From the NCBI GenBank assembly GCA_004297235.1, contig SCUR01000316.1, forward strand, positions 1 to 8,412: a DNA stretch of 8,412 nucleotides, read 5' to 3'. Below the pieces are notes generated by a model, which did not search any database, was not told where the DNA came from, and saw only the letters and a list, made by a program, of their open reading frames with translations. Numbering within the stretch: position 1 is the first letter of the stretch; each line of letters starts with the position of its first letter. This DNA comes from Candidatus Manganitrophaceae bacterium. Its GTDB lineage: Bacteria; Nitrospirota; Nitrospiria; SBBL01; Manganitrophaceae. Below, piece after piece: positions 1-5,355 of this stretch. The translations under genes were made by a program, and so were the position numbers.

Positions 1-235
1 CTTAGCTGGAAGATTCATTTTATGGTCCCTTGCGACGGATGTATATTAGGAGGCAGATTTAATGCATGTTGGTATTACATACAATCTGTAACTCTAAGCA
101 TACAAACTTATGTTATTACAGATAGGTATTCTACCTACTTGTGAGATAAATTGCAATTGTACTTAGTTATATCTGGTTTAGGATTAACTTTATTTTTTAT
201 GTGGGTTATCGGCTAATAGAAGGGTAGGGAGGAAA
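1..235. other. AT-rich intergenic region downstream of nuoN, no gene recognised
   Basis: About 34% GC (80 of 235 by hand count), against roughly 60% in the adjoining genes, so composition changes sharply at the end of nuoN. I see no long reading frame. On the plus strand AGGAGG (48-53) stands 8 nt before an ATG at 62, but that frame stops after nine codons. On the minus strand an ATG at 18-16, preceded by AAGGGA, could open a gene leaving the window to the left; only six codons are visible. A small inverted repeat TAGGTA/TACCTA lies at 123-137 and a weak GGTAG/CTACC pair at 223-240. I see no convincing rho-independent terminator for the operon. Confidence 0.6.
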
Positions 236-1696
236 CTACCGCGCCGCCAGTCCCGTAAACACGCTGGTCGCCGCGACAGAGAATTCAATAAACGGCTGGG
301 GCCAGACGCCCAGAAGAATCACGCCGGCAATCCCGGCGTAGATCACCACTTTGAGCGGCATCGAGAGATGAATGGGGGTGGTCTCTTTCGGTTCGAGGAT
401 GTAGATCTTCTTCACCACGATCAGATAGTAGTAGAAAGAGATGATCACATTAATCAGTCCGACCGTCACCAAGAAGAACATCTTCTGATGGACGGCGGCG
501 GCGAAGATGTAGACCTTGCCGATAAAGCCGGCCAGCGGCGGAACGCCCGCGAGCGAGAGGAGAAAAACCAGCATCGCAAAGGCGAGCAGCGGGGAGCGGC
601 GGCTCAATCCGGCGAGGTCGTCGATGTCGTCTTTGTTCGTCAGGTTCGAGAAGATGATCACCACCGTGAAGGCGCCGAGATTGGCGAAAAGATAAGTGAG
701 CATATAGAAGAGGAGCGAGTCGCCCCCCATCTTCGTCCCGGCGGCCATCCCGATCAAAATATTTCCGATCTGCGCGATCCCCGAGTAGGCCAACAGCCGC
801 TTCATATTCTTCTGGGCGATCGCGGTGATGTTGCCGTAGGTCATCGAGAGGACGGAGAGGGCGGCGATGAACCAGGTCCATTCGGACCGCATGTCGCCGA
901 AGGTCGAGAAGAGGACCCGGAGGAAAATCGCGAAGGCGGCCGCCTTCGGCGTGATCGAAAGATACGTCGTCACCGGGGTCGGCGCCCCTTCGTACACGTC
1001 GGGAATCCAGGTGTGGAACGGGACCGCGCCGACCTTGAATCCCAATCCGACGAAGACGAAGAGCAGCCCCAGGATCAGAGCGACCGAGTTCTTCGACGGG
1101 AGCGCCGCGATCTCGCGGAAGTAGATCGTCCCGGTGGCGCCGTAGATCAGGCTGATGCCGTAGGCGATCAGCGAGGCGGTCAGGACGCCGAGGATGAAGA
1201 ACTTGATCGCCGCCTCGTTCGACTTGAAGTCATCGCGCAGGTAGGCGACCAGAATGTAGAAGCCGAAGGTCGAGAACTCCAGCGTGATGAAGAGGGAGAG
1301 GAAATCGTTCGCCGACGCCATGAACATCATCCCGAGCGCGGCGAAGAGGATCAGATAGTAGTACTCTCCCTTGAAGAGCGGCACTTTTTTCAGGTAGTCG
1401 ATCGAGACCAGGATCACCAGGATCGTCGAGACGAGGATGAAGATCTTGAAGAAGATCGCGAGCGGATCGACGACGAACATGCTGTTGAAGAGACTTCCCT
1501 GCACCCCGCCGACGGCAAAGCCGATCAGCTGCAGCGCGATCAACGCCATCCCGCCGATCGAGAGGTAGCCGAGGGTCGCCTTCGAGACCTTCGGGAAGAT
1601 GAAGTCGATCGAGAGGATGATGCACGAGAGGAGCGTCATCCAGAGCTCCGGCGCCATCAACGAGAGATTCAGATCGGCCCAATTCAACGGCTGCAT
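236..1696 (-). CDS. nuoN: NADH-quinone oxidoreductase subunit N (complex I membrane subunit)
   Basis: NuoN is the antiporter-like subunit nearest the quinone-side of the membrane arm of complex I; it carries one proton channel in the cytoplasmic membrane. The protein has 486 residues, the normal family length, and is hydrophobic throughout, consistent with 14 transmembrane helices. All key ionisable residues are visible: TM5 Glu140 (in FITLEFSTFGFY), TM7 Lys221 (GFKVGAVPFHTW), TM8 Lys251 (SITPKAAAFA) and TM12 Lys394 (GFIGKVYIF). The sequence after TM7, IPDVYEGAPTPVT, is typical of NuoN. The start is fixed by AGGAG (1703-1707 on the minus strand) 6 nt before the ATG. It is the last gene of the run, 77 bp after the second nuoM, as in the usual L-M-N order. 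Nothing looks damaged. Identification is secure; the electron donor of the complex is not knowable from this gene. Confidence 0.97.
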   Translation of the reverse strand: MQPLNWADLNLSLMAPELWMTLLSCIILSIDFIFPKVSKATLGYLSIGGMALIALQLIGFAVGGVQGSLFNSMFVVDPLAIFFKIFILVSTILVILVSIDYLKKVPLFKGEYYYLILFAALGMMFMASANDFLSLFITLEFSTFGFYILVAYLRDDFKSNEAAIKFFILGVLTASLIAYGISLIYGATGTIYFREIAALPSKNSVALILGLLFVFVGLGFKVGAVPFHTWIPDVYEGAPTPVTTYLSITPKAAAFAIFLRVLFSTFGDMRSEWTWFIAALSVLSMTYGNITAIAQKNMKRLLAYSGIAQIGNILIGMAAGTKMGGDSLLFYMLTYLFANLGAFTVVIIFSNLTNKDDIDDLAGLSRRSPLLAFAMLVFLLSLAGVPPLAGFIGKVYIFAAAVHQKMFFLVTVGLINVIISFYYYLIVVKKIYILEPKETTPIHLSMPLKVVIYAGIAGVILLGVWPQPFIEFSVAATSVFTGLAAR

Positions 1697-1722
1697 TTCT
1701 TACTCCTACTTTCTGGGGTACG

Positions 1723-1755
1723 CCTCCCCTTGCCCCTCCTTACAAAGGAGGGGTT
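1723..1755. repeat. Short palindromic repeat (GC-rich hairpin) between second nuoM and nuoN
   Basis: A perfect 9-bp inverted repeat, CCCCTCCTT (1733-1741) and AAGGAGGGG (1745-1753), encloses a 3-nt loop ACA. The 21 bases of arms plus loop are identical to 5283-5303, and the flank CCTCCCCT upstream is shared too (1723-1730 and 5273-5280). This marks it as one copy of a dispersed repeat and not a gene-specific regulator. It fills most of the 77-bp gap before nuoN and would fold in the operon mRNA about 25 nt upstream of the nuoN ribosome site. On the minus strand no T-run follows it, so it is not a canonical terminator. Confidence 0.85.
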
Positions 1756-1773
1756 TTAAAGTTCTAACGGGTG

Positions 1774-3453
1774 TTAATGCCCTTCCGCCGAAACCGGAGC
1801 CTCGGTCGGTTTTGCGTCCCCTTCCACGGCCGGGGTTTCCGCCGGCACGGGTGCCGACGCCATCTCCGCCGCTACGGCGGGAGAGGGGGACTGCGCCGGA
1901 GATTCCATCCGGGCGATGATCGTCGACACCCCCGACTGAATCACATTGATGAACGGCGCGGGGTAGAGGCCGAAGAAAATCGTCATCGACGCCAGCAAGA
2001 CCAGCGGAAGGCGGTCGACCACGCTCCGCGCGTCGACCACATGGGCCATCTTCGGATCGGGCTCGCCGAAGAACATGTCGCGGATCATCCGGAAATAGTA
2101 GGCCCAGGTGATCGTGATCGCCATCGCCGCCAATATCGTCTGGACCGGATAGACCCGCCAGCTTCCCAAAAAGACCATCAGCTCCCCGATGAAGTTCATC
2201 GCCCCCGGCATCCCGAACGACGCCGCCGAGCCGATCACAAAACAGGTCGCGATGAACGGCATCTTCGACGCGAGCCCCCCTCCCATCGATGGAATGTCGA
2301 GGGTGTGGGTCTGATAGTAGATGTAGCCGGCCAGCGCGAAGAGCAGTCCCATCGCCATCGCGTCGGCGAAGAGGAAGAAAACCGCGCCGGTCAGGGAGAT
2401 CATATTCAACGACGCCATCCCGAGGAAGATATACCCCATGTGCGCCACCGACGAGTAGCCGACGACGAACTTGGTGTCCTTCTGCAGAAACGCCACCAAT
2501 CCGCCATAGAAAATGTTGATGACGCACAGGACGGCTATGATCGGCATCCACTGCTGTGTCGCGGTCGGGAAGAGGAAGAAGCAGATCCGGATGATCGTAA
2601 AATGGCCGAGCTTCTTCAGCACCCCGGCGTGCATCATGCTCGCGGCGGCCGGTGCGGCGGCATAGCCGACCGGCGACCAGGAGTGAAACGGAAAGATCGC
2701 GGCGATCGGGGCGAAGCCCAAGAAGATCAGCCAGAAATAAAGGTTCTCCTTCGACTTGAGCAGGCTTCCCTTCTCCGCGAGTTCGAGAATATTGAAGGTG
2801 TGCAGGCCGGAATCGACATAGACCAACAGTAATCCGAGGAGAGCGACGACCGCGCCGAGCGAGAGGTAGAGGGTCAGCTTCATCGCGGCGTACTCTTTGC
2901 TCGACCGGTTGAAGTTGAAGAAGTGGGCGACCGAATCGGCGAGCGGGTCTCCCGCTTTTTTCATGTCGAGGTAGCCCTTCGTGTGCCTCCCCCAGAGGGT
3001 GAGGAAGAGGTACATCGGGATCACCGAGAGCTCGTAGAAGAAGAAGAGGAAGAAGAGGTCGAGCGACATGTAGACCCCGATCGTCGCGGAGCCGAGAACG
3101 AGGAGATTGATATAGAACTCTTTGAGGCGGTCTTTGACATGCCAGGAGACGAAAATCCCTGCGAACATCAACATCGCCGACGCCAGGACCATCGGCGCGC
3201 CGATCCCGTCGACCCCCAGGAAGAAAGCGATCCCGAGCTCCTTCGACCAGACGGTATGCTCTTGGAACTGGAAGCCGCCGGCGACGTGGTCGTAGGCGAA
3301 TACCAGATAGGCCGATCCAAGGAGCGAGAGGCCGGCAAAGGCGGCCGCGATCCCATGGACGATGTCGCGGCGCTGATTCGAGACGAGGAAAAGGAGGCTC
3401 GCCCCGACGATGGGGGTGAAGAGGATAAATGAGAGGAGGTGATTAGCGAACAT
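1774..3453 (-). CDS. nuoM: Second, divergent NADH-quinone oxidoreductase subunit M (NuoM2)
   Basis: An antiporter-like membrane subunit of the NuoM family, 559 residues from the chosen start. NuoM hallmarks are present: TM5 Glu141 (FFFYELSVIPMYLF), FPFHSW after TM7, TM8 Lys281 in HAGVLKKLG, SSVAHMGYIFLG, and TM12 Glu424 (NFIGELMVFLG). Three things are odd. The TM7 lysine position (seven residues before the His of PFHSW) is Ile250. The NuoM histidine on the helix near residues 361-370 is replaced by Asp364. The loop after TM5 carries about 27 extra residues (158-183, rich in charges and Phe). His275 in TM8 sits where NuoL, not NuoM, has a histidine. A Pro/Ala/Glu-rich tail follows residue 515. 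The start at 3453 is set by a perfect AAGGAGG 6 nt upstream; a longer frame to 3510 only adds an Arg/Pro-rich stretch. It overlaps the upstream nuoM by 11 bp. Such a second M is the mark of '2M' complex I. Confidence 0.92.
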   Translation of the reverse strand: MFANHLLSFILFTPIVGASLLFLVSNQRRDIVHGIAAAFAGLSLLGSAYLVFAYDHVAGGFQFQEHTVWSKELGIAFFLGVDGIGAPMVLASAMLMFAGIFVSWHVKDRLKEFYINLLVLGSATIGVYMSLDLFFLFFFYELSVIPMYLFLTLWGRHTKGYLDMKKAGDPLADSVAHFFNFNRSSKEYAAMKLTLYLSLGAVVALLGLLLVYVDSGLHTFNILELAEKGSLLKSKENLYFWLIFLGFAPIAAIFPFHSWSPVGYAAAPAAASMMHAGVLKKLGHFTIIRICFFLFPTATQQWMPIIAVLCVINIFYGGLVAFLQKDTKFVVGYSSVAHMGYIFLGMASLNMISLTGAVFFLFADAMAMGLLFALAGYIYYQTHTLDIPSMGGGLASKMPFIATCFVIGSAASFGMPGAMNFIGELMVFLGSWRVYPVQTILAAMAITITWAYYFRMIRDMFFGEPDPKMAHVVDARSVVDRLPLVLLASMTIFFGLYPAPFINVIQSGVSTIIARMESPAQSPSPAVAAEMASAPVPAETPAVEGDAKPTEAPVSAEGH

Positions 3454-5143
3454 TCGGCGCCTCCTTGTGAGCGGCCGCGATCTCCTCTGAACGGGAGGGG
3501 GCGGTTTCATCGAACGAAGGGGTCGCAGGAATAAAGGAAGGGAGCGGGATTTCTTCCTCCAGAGAATCGAATTGGAACAGCCCGGCCGGGGTCGCTGCGG
3601 CGGCCGGCTCGGTCACGACCGTCCCGCCGACCCGCTGGGTCACGAAATCGATCGAGCCGTCCATCACCTTCAAAAAGGGCATCGGGAAAACGCCGACCCA
3701 AAAGATCATCACGGCGAGCGCCACGCAGATTCCGATCTCCCGCCGATCGAGGTCGGGGATCTTCTCGTTCTTCGGATTGGTGATCTCGCCCATCATCACC
3801 CGCTGATAGAGCCAGAGGAGATAGGCGGCGCCGAGCAGAACGCCGAGGATCGCGGTGACGGCGAGCCGCCAGTCGAGCTTCGCGGCGCCGACGAGGATCA
3901 ACAGCTCCCCGACGAAGCCGTTCGTCCCCGGAAAGGCCATCGAGGAGAGGGAGATCATCAGATAGAAGGCGGCGAAGATCGGAAGGCGCTTTCCGAGCCC
4001 GCCGTATTCGGTGATGGCGCGGGTGTGGCGCCGTTCATAAAGAAAGCCGACGACCAGGAAGAGCCCCGCCGTGGAGATGCCGTGGTTCAGCATCTGGATC
4101 ATCCCCCCCTGAATCCCGGCGCGATTGAGCGCGAAGATCCCCAGCACGACAAACCCCAAGTGGCTGATCGACGAGTAGGCGATCAGCTTCTTGATGTCGT
4201 CCTGCGCCAGCGCCAAGAGCGCGCCGTAGACGATCCCGATCACCGAGAGGATCGTCATCATCGGAACGAAGTTGGCCGAGGCGTCGGGCAGGAGCGGAAG
4301 CGAGAAGCGGACGAAGCCGTAGGTCCCCATCTTCAGCAGCACGCCGGCCAGGAGCACGCTCCCGGCGGTCGGCGCTTCGACGTGAGCGTCGGGCAGCCAG
4401 GTGTGGAAGGGGAACATCGGGACTTTGAACGCGAAGCCGAAGAAGAGGAGGAGGAAGACGATGTTCTGCTTCGTCTCCGAGATCGGCGCTTTCAGCAGAT
4501 CCAAGATACTGAACGAGTAGGTCTGGGAGAGGTTCTGCGCCAGGGCGTAGTCGTGGTAATTCAGATAAAGGATCACGAAACCGACCAGCATCATGACGCT
4601 GCCGGCCAGCGTGTAGAGAACGAACTTGAGCGAGGCGTAGTCGCGGTTGGACCCTCCCCAGATCTTGATCAGGAAGTACATCGGAATCAGCATGATCTCC
4701 CAGAAGAGGAAGAAGAGGAGGAGATCGACCGCCACGAAGACCCCCACCACCGTCGTCTCGATCACCAGGAGGCAGATCAGATATTGCTTCAGGTAGTTCT
4801 CGATTCCCTTCCAGGAGAAGAGGACCAAGAGAACCATCAGAAAGGTCGTCAACGTGACAAGGAAGATGCTGATCCCGTCGACCCCGACATGATAGGCGGC
4901 CCCGAGCGGCCGGATCCAGTTCAGCTCCTCGACGAACTGCATGTTCGCCGTTCCCCGCTCGAAGAGGGCCGGCAGCAGCAGCGAGAGGAGGAAGACGACC
5001 GACGACGTGATAAGCGCCGTCATTCGCATCCGGTTCTCGTCCTTCAGAAGCGCGATCGCCAGCGCCCCGATCGCCGGAAGCAGAAGAAGCAGCGTCAGGA
5101 GCGGAAAGCCGATTTGAGTGGCGGCGAAGATTTGATCGATCAT
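3443..5143 (-). CDS. nuoM: NADH-quinone oxidoreductase subunit M (conventional copy, NuoM1)
   Basis: Antiporter-like proton-channel subunit in the middle of the complex I membrane arm. From the preferred start (MIDQIFAATQ) it has 566 residues with the full NuoM set: HVGVDGISIFLV near residue 85, TM5 Glu149 (FLFWEIMLIPMYFLI), TM7 Lys240 (GFAFKVPMFPFHTWLPDAH), TM8 Lys271 (AGVLLKMGTYGFVR), IAYSSISHLGFVVLG, His354 (MLNHGISTAGLF) and TM12 Glu413 (GFVGELLIL). Nothing needed for pumping is missing. About 60 residues after 505 form a Pro/Ala/Glu-rich, probably disordered tail, longer than in typical NuoM of about 500 residues. The frame runs back to an ATG at 5176, but those 11 extra codons lie partly in a dispersed repeat and lack a Shine-Dalgarno site; the site before 5143 is also weak, so the start is less certain than the function. 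Its 3' end overlaps the second nuoM by 11 bp, implying coupled translation. Confidence 0.95.
   Translation of the reverse strand: MIDQIFAATQIGFPLLTLLLLLPAIGALAIALLKDENRMRMTALITSSVVFLLSLLLPALFERGTANMQFVEELNWIRPLGAAYHVGVDGISIFLVTLTTFLMVLLVLFSWKGIENYLKQYLICLLVIETTVVGVFVAVDLLLFFLFWEIMLIPMYFLIKIWGGSNRDYASLKFVLYTLAGSVMMLVGFVILYLNYHDYALAQNLSQTYSFSILDLLKAPISETKQNIVFLLLFFGFAFKVPMFPFHTWLPDAHVEAPTAGSVLLAGVLLKMGTYGFVRFSLPLLPDASANFVPMMTILSVIGIVYGALLALAQDDIKKLIAYSSISHLGFVVLGIFALNRAGIQGGMIQMLNHGISTAGLFLVVGFLYERRHTRAITEYGGLGKRLPIFAAFYLMISLSSMAFPGTNGFVGELLILVGAAKLDWRLAVTAILGVLLGAAYLLWLYQRVMMGEITNPKNEKIPDLDRREIGICVALAVMIFWVGVFPMPFLKVMDGSIDFVTQRVGGTVVTEPAAAATPAGLFQFDSLEEEIPLPSFIPATPSFDETAPSRSEEIAAAHKEAPNVR
3460..3466 (-). 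promoter_or_regulatory. Strong Shine-Dalgarno site deciding the start of the second nuoM
   Basis: On the minus strand AAGGAGG lies 6 nt upstream of the ATG at 3453, inside the last codons of the preceding nuoM. This fixes the start of the second NuoM at the hydrophobic-leading Met (MFANHLLSFILF) and not at the earlier in-frame ATG at 3510. Confidence 0.85.
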
Positions 5144-5169
5144 ATTCGCGATTCTCTGCCTTTCAAAGG

Positions 5170-5198
5170 TCGTCATTCCCGCGAAAGCGGGAATCCAG
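5170..5198 (+). repeat. Left terminal inverted repeat of the composite element
   Basis: 29 bases that are the exact reverse complement of 5315-5343. The inner hairpin ATTCCCGC-GAAA-GCGGGAAT is at 5175-5194. Its tip, GCGAAAGC, is a sequence known to form an exceptionally stable DNA mini-hairpin. The alternative upstream ATG of nuoM (5176-5174) lies inside it. Confidence 0.9.
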
Positions 5199-5314
5199 GA
5201 TTCTATCAGCAGTACTCTTCTAAACTCCTCCCCTTTGTAAGGGGAGGGAGGGTGGGGTAGAGGGACTTTCTACCTCCCCTACCCCCTCCTTACAAAGGAG
5301 GGGAATCTAAAGAA

Positions 5315-5343
5315 CTGGATTCCCGCTTTCGCGGGAATGACGA
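5315..5343 (-). repeat. Right terminal inverted repeat of the composite element
   Basis: Exact reverse complement of 5170-5198, ending 12 bp before the stop codon of the L-like gene. No flanking direct repeat of more than a couple of bases is obvious, so a target-site duplication cannot be shown. Confidence 0.9.
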
Positions 5344-5355
5344 ACAGTAAACCTT

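Larger units (their letters stand above)
5170..5343. repeat. Nested palindromic (MITE-like) composite repeat between the L-like gene and nuoM
   Basis: The 174-bp element is bounded by perfect 29-bp terminal inverted repeats (5170-5198 and 5315-5343). Each terminal unit is itself a hairpin: ATTCCCGC, loop GAAA, GCGGGAAT. Inside them lie two further hairpins in opposite orientation (CCTCCCCTT/AAGGGGAGG at 5227-5247; CCCCTCCTT/AAGGAGGGG at 5283-5303) around a central GGTAGA/TCTACC pair (5256-5261, 5269-5274). The whole can fold into one long imperfect hairpin. It holds no gene. It belongs to the class of short dispersed bacterial repeats whose chance translations read VIPAKAGIQ or PLLCKEG. It occupies most of the 212-bp gap in an operon whose other junctions are tight, so it looks like an insertion and is transcribed with the genes. 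No transposase is nearby. Confidence 0.88.

Noticed and set aside
223..240. GGTAG/CTACC pair at the nuoN stop as a terminator
   Set aside because: A 5-bp stem with an 8-nt loop and no T-run on the coding strand; too weak to call.
1733..1757. Hairpin plus TTTT as a rho-independent terminator
   Set aside because: The short T-run is on the plus strand, where no gene ends. On the coding strand the hairpin is followed by CAAGGGG, and transcription must continue into nuoN.
368..1759. Long plus-strand open frame opposite nuoN, and similar ones opposite the other genes (1771-2832, 3572-5260, 5455-7284)
   Set aside because: Their products are strings of Asp, Glu, Arg and His with no fold-like pattern, exactly what the antisense of hydrophobic membrane genes gives. 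They have no ribosome sites and no family resemblance.
3454..3510. Longer N-terminus for the second NuoM from the ATG at 3510
   Set aside because: It adds an Arg/Pro-rich stretch read out of the end of nuoM1, and a perfect AAGGAGG sits 6 nt before the ATG at 3453.
5170..5343. CRISPR array
   Set aside because: The repeated units are inverted, not direct, and there are no regular spacers.
5279..5350. Peptide containing VIPAKAGIQ as part of a protein
   Set aside because: This is the well-known chance translation of the ATTCCCGC-type dispersed repeat, not a gene.
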